NCBI GenBank assembly: GCA_016630955.3
Contig: CM050001.1
Location: forward strand, 186,001-250,000
Direction of reading: 5' to 3'
DNA from: Didymella arachidicola
Lineage: Eukaryota > Ascomycota > Dothideomycetes > Pleosporales > Didymellaceae
DNA length: 64,000 bases
Shown: in pieces, positions 54,002 to 64,000 of the stretch
How positions within the stretch are numbered: the first letter of the stretch is position 1
How the letters are laid out: each line of letters starts with the position of its first letter
Translations under genes and position numbers: made by a program
The notes under the pieces: generated by a model
The model's database searches: none
Seen by the model: the letters and a program-made list of their open reading frames with translations, nothing else
What the model was told of the DNA's origin: nothing

Positions 54002-55970
54002 TCCACTCCCTCGTTGGTGGAAGTTGGCGAAAGCAACGGTTATACTACCTCTTCCTCGAGGCTACGAGTATCAGGAGGGAGCCCAGTGTCAACAGATAAG
54101 CTATCTGCCTGCAGTCATCAGACGTCTCTGATGCGACTCAAGATCTATCAGAACGTCCCGCTCGATCTCCTCAAAGTGGATTTCCAGTGTCACTGGAGTA
54201 TTGAAGAGCGTACTGCCGCTTGTTTGCATATCTACAGATGTCGCAGAGTCTTGTCTTCGCTTCTCGTTTACAACGGCAGAGGTATGCAAACACTAGAAAG
54301 ACTCCTCGGCCGAGTAATATTGAGAGACTGTATGCATCTCTCCAACAGACCAATCTCAAGAATCCAAGATCAGTCTGTGCTTTGAAGCTGATTGCTTATT
54401 TGCTGCCTACTCGTACGTCATTCATTTGTCATGCCGGTAATTCTGCCTGAGCTGATGGGCGTCGCTGATATACTGCATTCGTCTGAGATCTTATCTCAGC
54501 TGCGGACTGCATCCCTTCCTGGTTTTCATCATTCAGTGAGCTAATCACAGTATTTACAAAATCGAAGTCGGAACAAACCCCAAGAACCTCATATCCTAGT
54601 ACCCCGTCCTGGTTTAAACTGATCCTCCTGTAGGCTTCGAGAAGCAGTCTTCAAACTTCACAAAGAAAGCCATCGACAAAGCTATACAGGACGCTGGTAT
54701 CAAGAAATCCGTCAAAAGCCTCCGGAAAGCTCAGAATCAGAGAACTACCGACAGCATATGAAGCTCACCTATGTATATATTGACGTCATGAGGCAGCTGC
54801 AGCACACCACCAATTACCTTCAGCTTCTCGATGGCTGGGCGTTTGTCAATCTCCTCTGCATCCAGGAAGCCGCGATGGGGGATGGCAACATGAATGCTAG
54901 ACGGCTGTACCAGCAGATCTGTGCCGAGTTTCCAGATTTTCAAATCGAGGGTCAGAGACAGGTCTATCATGCAGTTTGTTTAGTCAAGGTCGTCGAAGGA
55001 TGTTGTGAATAAGGATGCGGTAGAGCAATTGGAATTTCTCAAGATAACTGTGTATGCCAGTCGAGAGATGTTTGAGTATGTCAAAAATATGAGAAAGCCC
55101 TGGCCTAAGCTACCGGCTGAGGAGATGGCCTTAGAGAATAACCAATCTTGTTGGCGAAGCTGGAGGGCTCTTGATGGCGTTTCAAAGTCAATGCAGTATT
55201 CTTCTTCAGTGAAGCCTGTGTAGCTCTTCTGAATATTGAACTGTACAAGCTCTTCGCAAATCCCCCGGCTGATGATCCGCCCCAGATGAACGACGGAACC
55301 AATCTTCGGCGGTCTACAGTCTTGATATCTGATGAATCTGATTCAAGTCAGTCAATACAGATCTTCCGCTATTGAGACCCAATGCCGGTTTATTTGGAGT
55401 GCTCGAACATCTTCAGTCAATTATGTCTTCAATATGCTTCACCTACTCTCCTGAAATGTCTGCTGTAAGTTTACATTGTTCTGCAGACAGCATAGCTAAT
55501 TGAAGTGCCCTCAAAATTAACACCTAGACTAAGACATTAGTGCTTTGCGCTTCAGATTCGAGGCATATAGACAATAACGACAGCAATTTATCGGAGATCC
55601 GAGCTATTTGCGGCTTTGTAGCTGGGAAGATCAGCTCAAGAGTAGGTAATCTGAATACTGAAAGAGATCCATACAGAGTATATCCGCGAATTGTATTCTG
55701 AGAAGTTCTTTGTTGGCTACAGTTTCATGCTTTGATACCATCACTGATTTGCCAAGGTACCTCACCGCATGTCATTGCCCTTAAACCTGAAAGTCGCACC
55801 TTGAAACATTTACAGCATAACATTGAAGGGTTTGATGATTACATCGATATCAGCGCCCAGCTGCTACATTATCAGATGCTCATATTGACCTTATGGGCAG
55901 CATTACCATCGAGCGTTCCCACTGAGCCTGACGATTATGTCACCTGAATGTTATGTGCACTAGTTGACAG
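54002..55970. pseudogene. Decayed coding region, family unknown
   Basis: Protein-like fragments lie in different plus-strand frames: a Lys-rich piece near 54,650-54,760 (FTKKAIDKAIQDAGIKKSV), then 54,758-55,012 (WAFVNLLCIQEAAMGDGN), then 55,005-55,223 (EFLKITVYASREMFEYVKN), and a piece near 55,730-55,947 (NIEGFDDYIDISAQLLHYQ). Stops and frame changes separate them. This looks like one or two old genes broken by indels. No family is named with confidence. Alternatively all the frames are chance. Confidence 0.4.
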
Positions 55971-57119
55971 TTACACTCTCATCCCACCCCTCCGCATACT
56001 CCCCTCTTCTGTCCCACCACTCTTCTCCCACCCTCCAGGCTCGCGCCTCCCCAACGCGCGTCTCAGAATCCATTCCTTCGCTGTCACCTCTTCCTCATCC
56101 TGCTCGCCGTCCTCCACTAAGCTCTTGAGTATCACATCGTTCTCAGGTCGACAGAAGTACACCAGACTATACCTCGTAATCTCGCCCTGTCTTCCTGGCG
56201 GTGCAACAACACGATGGATGTTGCTTCTCAGCCTACTGCTGGAGAACTTAACCAGTGCGTCGCCGAGATTGACGATGCAGTGGCCAGGGAGAGGTTTAAC
56301 GTAGCACCAGCCGTCTTCGCAGAGTCTGTTCTCTATATCGCTCGCACCATCTTGTGCTGGAGGGACGGCGGACATGTGCTCCGGCAGACGGACTTGCAGA
56401 CCACCGAGACGATTAAACAGCACGGTTACGGAACCAAAGTCGGTATGCTCGCCCAGCGCGACGCCCTTGGTGGTTGGTTCCTGAGGCGGTGCGCGGACGA
56501 AGCGGATCTGATCGCCACTGGTAGTTCTGAGTCTGTGCAAAGCCTTGAGGCCGCCGCCTTTCTTTGCTTTCAGGCAGAGCGGTAGGCGGTTCGAGAGCAG
56601 AGTAATGATAGTCGAGCAGATGGCATGGCTGCGTTTGATATAGGCCTCGAACAAAGCCCTCTTCTCCTCGCCATCAAGTACGTCTGGACAGGGAAGCCGC
56701 TCGCTCAATTCAAGGATATCATCTTTAGAGACATTGTAGAACTCGTTCTTGTCCCTTGTGCCCTTGGCGTCAATGATGCCCTCGCCGTAGCCTTTATAGC
56801 CGAAGTAACTGCCTTTGCTCTTGAAGTCGTACTTGACTTTCTCAGAGACGGGCAAATCATATAAGGATTGCATGAGCTGGAAGAGTTGATCTGCGTCTGC
56901 GAGGAGCGCTTCGCCATCATGACCACGGAGGTCGAGGTAGAAGAAGCCGAGCTCTTGGCATGCCTTCCAGCATCGCTCTTGTTCGTCTGCATCCGAGGCC
57001 AGCAACTTGGAGAGAGATATGCGGAGTAGTGGTGCTGTGGGGACGTTATTCGAGAAAGACGGAAGGTCTGCAAAAGACGCTGAGGGTCGGGGAGACGGGG
57101 AGTGATCTGAGGGCGGCAT
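55971..57119 (-). CDS. 2-oxoglutarate/Fe(II)-dependent oxygenase
   Basis: A minus-strand frame of 382 residues from ATG 57,119; in-frame ATGs at 57,179 and 57,308 would lengthen it, but the sequence between them is not domain-like. The N-terminal DIOX_N region has ELGFFYLDL. The jelly-roll core has iron ligands His-225 and Asp-227 in GEHTDFGS and His-302 in SNIHRVV, and the 2-oxoglutarate-binding Arg-316 in RYSLVYF. It belongs to the isopenicillin N synthase-like oxygenase family, which oxidises small molecules; the substrate is unknown. It is transcribed in the same direction as HEX1, whose stop is about 450 bases upstream of its start. Confidence 0.9.
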   Translation of the reverse strand: MPPSDHSPSPRPSASFADLPSFSNNVPTAPLLRISLSKLLASDADEQERCWKACQELGFFYLDLRGHDGEALLADADQLFQLMQSLYDLPVSEKVKYDFKSKGSYFGYKGYGEGIIDAKGTRDKNEFYNVSKDDILELSERLPCPDVLDGEEKRALFEAYIKRSHAICSTIITLLSNRLPLCLKAKKGGGLKALHRLRTTSGDQIRFVRAPPQEPTTKGVALGEHTDFGSVTVLFNRLGGLQVRLPEHMSAVPPAQDGASDIENRLCEDGWCYVKPLPGHCIVNLGDALVKFSSSRLRSNIHRVVAPPGRQGEITRYSLVYFCRPENDVILKSLVEDGEQDEEEVTAKEWILRRALGRREPGGWEKSGGTEEGSMRRGGMRV

Positions 57120-57565
57120 GCTGTGATGAGCGACAGATTTGAATTTCACATTTGGTAGAAGGGACGCTTTCAGTACCATATGTACTCTAAGTGGACCGAG
57201 GTGCACACAAGCTGCAGGTGCAGGAGAGCTACGGTCGACGCGGGGTAGCTCGGAAGGGGGGGAGTGGCGACATAATTGAGCATGAAGATGGAAAGATTCA
57301 GGAGACATGCATTTCACGAACTATCCACAAATGTCACCAAAGATTTGAGCTCATACCCGAACCAAGCAGCACTTGCTTAGGCACGAGATTGAACCCTGCC
57401 CAAGGTAGTACGCCAGCCAAGCAGTGAACACCAAGTTATAAACACAAGTCAAGACCGGAACGTACTCCCAATGCCTTCATTATATATGTTGACCTTAACA
57501 TAATTAGCACAGGAAAGAAGAAACAATGTGACAGCAGGACTAACCATCGACGGTGCGTAGTACGT
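57120..57565. other. Gap between oxygenase start and HEX1 stop
   Basis: The open frame of the oxygenase continues upstream to 57,317, but the composition does not look coding. The region holds the oxygenase promoter and the HEX1 3' untranslated region. Confidence 0.55.
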
Positions 57566-59435
57566 TTAGAGCCTGGAGCCGTGGACAACCTTGTAGTCGA
57601 CAGCCATCTCCAGGCCGTCGTCGTTGATGACGAGGATGCGAACAGAGCCACGGCCGTTGTCAAAGGACTCAGCAAGGCGGGTTGCAAGACCGCTCTGGTC
57701 AAGGACGGGCAGGCCCTGCTTAACGTCACCGGTCTCGGTCATGGCGACGACACGGCCGTCTTCGCGAATATCAAGAACGCGGTACTGCTTGAAGACAGGG
57801 CCGAGCATGTTCTGGACAACGACCGAAGGAGCGGGGTTGGAGATGAAGGAAGACTCCTCGTGCAGCTGCTTGGTGAAGAGGTCAACACCGAGGTAGCGGT
57901 GCTGGCCAGTCTGCGAAGAGGTGGTGATGCGGATGACCTGGCAAGGGCGGCCCTGGAGGATCAGGAGATCGCCAATGCGGATGTGGTGGCAGGGGATGGT
58001 GATGGTGTTGGCGGAAGCCATCTTGCGTGCGGTCGCGGGAGCGGCGGGGACGTAGGGGGTAGGAACGTAGGGGATAGCTGAAGTACGGGACTTCTGGATA
58101 GGAGCTCCGGACGAGACGGGGCGGCTGGGCAGAGGAGCGGGAGCAACAGAGATGTGGGAGACTGCTCGGTGCGAGGGAGCAGGAGCAGGGGCAGAGGAGA
58201 CGTGAGAAGGAGCACTGGTGGTGATCTTCTCCTTGACGATGATCTCTTCCTTGGCGTCGGAGTACTTTCCGGCGGTGTGGGAGTCGGAGTGGTGGTGGTG
58301 GTGGTGACGGTGGGGGTGGATGGGGTGGGCTACACGCTCAGCGACCTTGTGGGCAACCTTGTGAGCGGCGTCACGGAACGAGTGGTATTGACCTTCGTTG
58401 TCGTAGTATCCCATAGAAAGACGGTGACGCTTGGATGGCTCGGCAGTGGAACGAGCAGAAGACTCTACTCGAACCTCAGGATAGCGCTGGTCGACGCTGT
58501 CCTGGTGCTTGGCAGTGAAGGTCTCGCGGGTGACACGAGATTCTTCGACGATGGGGCGGGTGCGCTCACGGAATTGACGCTCCGAAACGTCAATCTGAGT
58601 GGGTGCGTAGTCGGTGGCAGGGCCGTGGACAGTGTTGAAGTGACTGTCGTAGGTACGGTCCTTGATATCGATGTGGGTGTGGGAGTGAGAAGGTTGGGGC
58701 GGGAAGCTGATGGAAGAAGGAATGGTCAGCTATGGGCAGGGAAGAGGAGGTGAGGGAAAAGTGGGGCCATGCGTGTTCCTCTGACAACAACAAAGCAATT
58801 GGGTTTAGCGGCGGTCCGTGGCTGCTAGTGGCCAAGCTCAGGGGCTGGGGTGGTTGGGTGATGGAGGTGGGCCGTGCTGGATGCGCTGGCAGGGGACAAC
58901 AAAGCTGAGAAGAGGCAAAACAATGGAAAAGCCCGCGGACTTACCGGTCAAACTGGCGAGACTCGTAGCGAGACTCGTGCTGAGACTGACGGTCGAACTG
59001 TGATTGAGCACGCTCGGGCTGGCGGTAGCGGATCTCCTCGTGGATGTGGACGTCTTCACGGACAGGCTGCTGCTGGGGGCGGCGGCGCTCTTCCTCGTAG
59101 ATGCGGACCTCTTCCTTGACGTGAGTCTCGCGGGGTGGCTGCTGGGGCTGGTGCTGATGCTGGTGCTGATGCTGGTGCTGGTGGACGGTGGCAGAGAAGG
59201 TTTCGTGCGTCTCTTCGTGACCTTCCCGTCCGTATGCTTGAGGCTCAGGTAGCTTGACTTCGCCTTCTACCTTAGTGCTGGTGGTCTCCTGGTTGACCGC
59301 GTTCCGATACGCAGACGGGAAGACACTGAAGGGGATCGGAACCTGCGCTGTCAGTTGCTGCCATGTTTGGAGTTGCCTTGGCCGCGTACTCGTGCTTCGT
59401 AATCCAGTGTGCCGGAGTCGGTGCGTTATTCTCAA
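57566..59435 (-). CDS. HEX1: Woronin body major protein HEX1
   Basis: The last exon, 58,706-57,566, and an upstream exon ending at 58,945 join in phase (CG|C) across a 238-base intron (58,707-58,944). HEX1 self-assembles into the crystalline core of Woronin bodies that plug septal pores after wounding. The C-terminal 150 residues are the eIF5A-like HEX1 fold (ITIPCHHIRIGDLLILQG) and end in SRL, a type-1 peroxisome targeting signal. The upstream part is long, His/Gln/Pro/Arg-rich and disordered, with a (HQ)n run at about 59,150-59,185 and a HHHHHH run in the last exon. The start codon is unresolved: the frame is open to about 59,435 without an ATG, so another 5' exon is likely. Confidence 0.88.
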
Positions 59436-62269
59436 AACCCTTCGAACCGTTCGAAAACAATTCGAAAGGAATCAAGAACAACTTCTTGGCTCCTTTGGAG
59501 TTGTGATGGAAGTGCTGGCAATGTGCAGCGACGTGATGGTGCAGTAGCGGGGCGAGGTGGAGGAGAGACGGAGCAGTGAGGCGAGGAGGGGGTCAAGTAG
59601 ATTGGCGGACAGGTGCCATCAGCTGGGTCGTGTTTTGAGCGACGGTTTCACAGGGCAGCCCGGCGCTGCTGGGAAGGAGCGACTGGGAGCTGTCCCGATA
59701 CGGCGTAGCTTTGTTGTGCTCTTGCTGTGCCTGAATTTTAGCGCGCCGCAGCCACCCCTTTTCGCAGTTCACTGACACTCTCCACAACGCCTTGAACCTT
59801 AGCCGAGGCATCTGGAAAGACGCAATTCCTCTGCGCGGCTGTTGCCCCGACAATCCTGGTGCATTTGGCGGCGCAATGGCAGCAAATTGACTTTCGACTC
59901 CACAGAGCTGCCGGGAGCTTCTCGCATCCTTGCGCCAGACACCCAGCGCCAACAGCAGATCCACCATCCAAGCGTGGAGGGTCACGATTGGCGCAGAGAG
60001 CAGTGATCATGCAGCGATCGATATGGTTCGCGCGCAGGAGGCATTTCCGAGTCAATTCCTCAGCCCGCGTTGCGTGTCCATGCTGCATGCAGCTCGACGT
60101 CCCAGCCAACCCCAGCCACTCATTTTCCTAGCGAGCCATGGTTGGCCAGAGCTGTCGACGCGACGGCGGGAGGCCGGGGTAGCTTGTCTGTCGATCGCGG
60201 CCTGCCGGCCCAAGCTTCACGTGCAAATGCACTCACCGTTGAACCGCCGATGCCAGGTGGCAGTTGCCAGTTGGGTTGCAACCTGGTCGCAGCTGTTCAC
60301 GTCGCGATGGACATCGAGCCCATGCCCGTTGTTTTGGATCGGTGGATCGCAGCCAAAGTGTAGTCTGTGGTTTGGTGATGTTATTAGACGTCATCGATGC
60401 TGCACCAAATTCAGCAGCATTACTCCTCTGGACTGGCCCATACTCGTCAAACAGAACAATTCATGTGCTCTCGGGCAGCCCTCGGTGTGTTTCTGCCATG
60501 ACTAAGAAATCCATCACCCCGCGACCTGGATCCAGTCTTTGGGTGACCAGCGACCTATCGGACCTTCAGGCAAGTCGCGTTATCCTTTTCTCCTGCTGAC
60601 TCATCCTATCGGTCGACAGCAATGATATACGGTACGGAGCCCTCGTCAAGGTACTCTTTGCTCTATGAAGCTGCTGGTGATCTCGGTGGCCAAGACCAGG
60701 CTGTTGGGATGACACAAACTCGATGAGCTTTTTCGGAGGTTGCTTTTAAACATCGAAAGTTCGCAAGGTCATGACAAGTGTCATCATGTGTCTGTTTCTG
60801 TCAGGTGAGAGTTTTTTGCTGTGCAGTCTGAGGAAACAGTCGAAGCATCAGCCAAGTCTTGATCGGTGTGAGCGAAAGCTCATCCTTTCTCTTTGGAACG
60901 TCCCCTTGTCTACAAGCTTCCGCGTCGTCGAGCAAGAGCAGTTCTGTCAAGGAGGACTCTGTCCAACCAGTCGAACGGTGACACAGGAGGTCGACGCCGT
61001 GCCCTCAAGGTACCCTTTGCACCCGAACCAGCGCCCGGCGTCCAGCGCCAGGATGCATTCTCCCTCATCTGTTAATCGAGTGTGGTTGACAGGTACTTAT
61101 CGATGCTATCTAGACGACTGGCTCGAACAATCGTACCTTTAACCAACCGAGGTAACCTGGCGCCTCCAGATGACAAAGTTGTGGTTGTGCAGCCTCCAGA
61201 TGCGGTGCAAAGATGCCCAAGGCAGCTCTGGTAACGCAATCTGTGCGTATCCATCGATCGGCCGTATGAACCGCGCTCGGCTCCCTTCCGGTCTGTGTAT
61301 CACTTGGGCAGCCACAAATGAAACTTCAACTTTTCGATCCTGCAGACTACTTCTCAGAGCCAGCCAGGTATCCGTCACGAGTTATCCAGAGTCTTGTGCA
61401 TACGGTCTCCAAGATACTTATCATGCCCCGCTCTTGTACTCTGTGCTGCCGGGTGCTGGCGTACTAACATGGGGTAAGGTGACACAGTACCGGTTTATGA
61501 CATTGTCAAGCGAACCGATGCTCACCGACTTGTTCACCATATCCCACACCGTGGTGGCAGATTCTCCAGGTCTCCAGAATACGCGCTCACAAACTTTGCT
61601 GACCAGGATCAAGCTGCTCTAAGTACATCAGATCCCGCAAGTACGTTACCAGATTGCCGTTATGGAGTAGTGCATTCCAAGCCACAGCTGCACAAAATCA
61701 ATTTACGAACATTCCAGCGCCCCACCAACTTCATCACCACGCGCGGATGACAGCTGTCAGCTGTCTGATGTCTCGAACAGTACTGCTCAATCTGAAGGGT
61801 GTAGAGCTCCAGCTTCTCAACTTGGATAGCACTTTACAAGAGGAGTCAAACGATTCATCTGTGTTGGGGCGGGAGAGACCCTCAAATCATTTTGAAACCC
61901 CCCCAAATCATTTTGAACCCCCCCCCCCCCCTGTGCCCATTCCAGTACTTTCCAGACCGATTACGTTGCTTGTAACATCCAGGAGTTTATTGGGTAGGCA
62001 AGGCATTGAGCCGCCTTTAGCTCCCTTGTGCCAAAGCGATGAAGCGATCTTCACTGGGGAAACGGGCGATGGGGTCAGGCGTCTTGCAGGCATCCGTATA
62101 AGTTTATCCTGGTCCCTGGTGTATGCAAGTCACCGTGTTTGCGCTGCAGGTCGGACGCTATTGAAGTCAATCAGGTCCTCACGGTCAAGCACAAAAGTCT
62201 ACAAAGAGCATCATTCCCTCATTCTCTACATCACATCAGACCGTCGATTTTATCAGACATTAGTACAAA
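59436..62269. other. Long intergenic region between HEX1 and chitinase
   Basis: About 2.8 kb, which should hold the HEX1 5' end and promoter and the divergent chitinase promoter. Several frames (for example 59,930-60,505 and 61,654-62,346 on plus) overlap frames on the other strand and lack domains or splice structure, so none is called. A duplicated CAAATCATTTTGAA motif followed by C-runs lies at 61,884-61,932. Confidence 0.55.
61884..61932. repeat. Duplicated CAAATCATTTTGAA plus C-run
   Basis: Two copies of a 14-base motif, each followed by a C-run, the second of about 14 C. It lies about 350 bases upstream of the chitinase start. Confidence 0.7.
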
Positions 62270-64000
62270 ATGCGTTTCACAGCGTCTTGGGCACTGCCCG
62301 TACTGCTCAGCACGGCACGTGCACGCTTTGTGATGTATGCAGATGAGTACGTTTGTCACGCTCAGAACTTGTATCTTCCCTATTGACAACACGCAGATGG
62401 CATCCAACTCGTCCAACCAACGCTCAAGATCGTGCTGGCATCGATCACGTTGTTCTTGCCTTTGGTAGGCTTGCACCTCAGCACTACAGTCCTCGTGCTG
62501 ATTATGTATAGCGAACGCGAACAACACCGCAGGCTACTCACCCAAAGTTCCAATCTCTACCATACGCTCAGAGTTCCCAAATGCAAAGATCATGATCGGT
62601 ACAAACCCTGATATGATTCTCCCGACTCATGTAGCTGACAAAAGTTAGCTGTTGGTGGATGGGGAGATGATCAAGGATTCAACACAGTGTCCCACTCGGA
62701 CAGCGCCATTCAGACGTTTGCAAACGATATCAACACCATGCTCACAAATACTGGCGCCGACGGGGTAGAGTGAGTCTGAACAATCATCGCTGTCCGCGGC
62801 TTGGCTAAACCTGCTATCACAGCATCGACTGGGAATACCCCGGTGGCAATGGTGCTGACTACAAGCAAGTCTCCAACTCAGCCAAGTCTTATCAGGTCGA
62901 GGCCTATCCCAAGCTCCTTGCCGCGACCCGTACTGCTATCGGTCCCAACAAGCTTCTTTCAATTGCTGTGCCCGGCAAGCAAGGTAGGGACACGATCAGA
63001 CTTTCATCTATTTGTGCTAATATGACCAGGTGATATGATAGCCTACACTTCGGAGACAGGACCCCAGATCTGGCCCTCGGTTGACTACATCAACATCATG
63101 TCCTACGATTTGATGAACCGCCGCGACAACGTAACACAACACCACACATCAGTTGTCGGCTCTGAGGAGACTATCAAGAACTACCTCGATATTGGAGCAC
63201 CGCCATCTAAGATCAATCTTGGGTTTGCGTACTATGCCAAGTACTTTACGACCGCAGGCGATTGTTCTGCTTCCCCTCTCGACTGCCCTATCAAACCTGC
63301 TGAAGACCCGGTCACAGGCAAAGACCTGCTCACCAGCGGCGCCTGGACATTCGAGAGACAGCATATGGCACCTGTAGACGCAAGCATCCTAACAGTGAGC
63401 ACCGACGGCACATGCGGACCTGACAAGGGAACAAAGTGCGCATCGGGCTGCTGCAGCCAGTACGGAAACTGCGGCACATCTACTGAGCACTGTTCTGGCG
63501 CATGTCAGCACGCTTTTGGTACTGGTTGTACCGACGCCGACGTCGCCGGCTCATGGCAGAATGCCGCAAAGAATGGCGTTACTGACGAGAAGGCCGGTGG
63601 CCAGTACTATTACGACCCGGCCAACGGTCTCTTCTGGACGTGGGACACGCCAGATCTCATCACTCGCAAGTTCAACGACATCGTGCGCAAGTACAATCTG
63701 GGTGGTGTCATGGCCTGGAGTCTGGGCGAAGACAGTAATGACTGGAGTCATGTAAAGCGCATGGCTGATGAACTCGCAAGAAATCCGAGCAGCCCGCCAT
63801 CGACATACAAACCAAACCCGTCAAGCAAAACTTCAAGGCCGAAGCCCAGGCCCACTCAGAAGCCCCAGCCTCCAGCGAAAACTTACGAGGCTTCTCCCCC
63901 TGCCCCTGCATATCCTACCGCGAACAGCTACCAGACCAACCCAACAGTCAAATCTAACCCGGACCTGCCTTATGACGTAGTCTGGGTCGATGGCATGACA
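62270..64000 (+). CDS. GH18 chitinase with inserted hevein-type chitin-binding domain (partial)
   Basis: Six exons are readable: 62,270-62,346, 62,397-62,464, 62,533-62,598, 62,649-62,769, 62,823-62,983 and 63,030 to the window end, all in phase. A secretory signal covers about the first 20 residues. The GH18 catalytic motif DGVDIDWE (Asp-108, Asp-111, Asp-113, Glu-115) is assembled across the fourth intron. After the barrel strand NLGFAYYAKYF comes a hevein/CBM18 domain (CGPDKGTKCASGCCSQYGNC to GTGC), and then the rest of the barrel with GGVMAWSLGEDSNDW. The tail is Pro/Ser/Lys-rich. It should cut chitin, with the inserted module helping to bind it. The C-terminus lies outside the window. 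Confidence 0.92.

Noticed and set aside
61654..62346. A 230-codon plus-strand frame before the chitinase
   Set aside because: It has no domain, overlaps the chitinase first exon in another frame and includes a C-run coding poly-Pro; composition looks like chance.
1..64000. CRISPR arrays, bacterial operons or phage
   Set aside because: Spliceosomal introns and fungal protein families throughout; no regular repeat-spacer structure was seen.

Overview
The window is genomic DNA of a filamentous ascomycete (Pezizomycotina), most likely a Dothideomycete. The evidence is: short GT-AG introns of about 45-60 bases in nearly every gene; a Woronin-body HEX1 gene, which only Pezizomycotina have; fungal-type CFEM, CYSTM and PIN-like genes; and repeats carrying CpA-to-TpA changes typical of repeat-induced point mutation (RIP).

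Layout. (1) 1-15,050 is a transposon nest. Two copies of one non-LTR retrotransposon (gag-like ORF1, and ORF2 with APE endonuclease, reverse transcriptase and RNase H) lie head to tail on the minus strand. The left copy is broken and the right copy has both ORFs intact. Beside them are a pogo/Fot1-type DNA transposon remnant disabled by one stop and one frameshift, and a second, RIP-wrecked pogo-type element with 54-base terminal inverted repeats and TA target duplications. (2) 15,600-25,000 is an accessory gene segment: two F-box genes (the second unresolved), a P450 with unusual core motifs, and a decayed membrane-protein gene. (3) 25,750-41,150 is a conserved core: dCMP deaminase, ATG7, proteasome subunit RPN6, a 2,343-residue coiled-coil protein and a RING protein. 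(4) 41,900-45,260 holds a decayed CorA-like gene and a CYSTM gene. (5) 46,368-51,733 holds four same-strand genes sharing one CFEM-like cysteine module. One is a small secreted protein and three have a Ser/Thr-rich stalk, one transmembrane helix and a cytoplasmic tail. (6) 52,511-64,000 has a PIN-like carrier, a decayed stretch, a 2OG-Fe(II) oxygenase, HEX1 and a GH18 chitinase with an inserted hevein-type chitin-binding domain that runs off the right edge.

The strongest candidate for something undescribed is the CFEM-like array. Its three membrane members share intron positions and phases, have a second exon of exactly 154 bases each, and keep a 16-residue C7-C8 spacing, while three of the four genes have lost the fourth CFEM cysteine. 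Two tails carry PPxY motifs and a shared AELDG box. This looks like a locally expanded family of cell-surface proteins built on a modified CFEM fold. All gene models were read by eye from reading frames and splice consensus; no database search was run.
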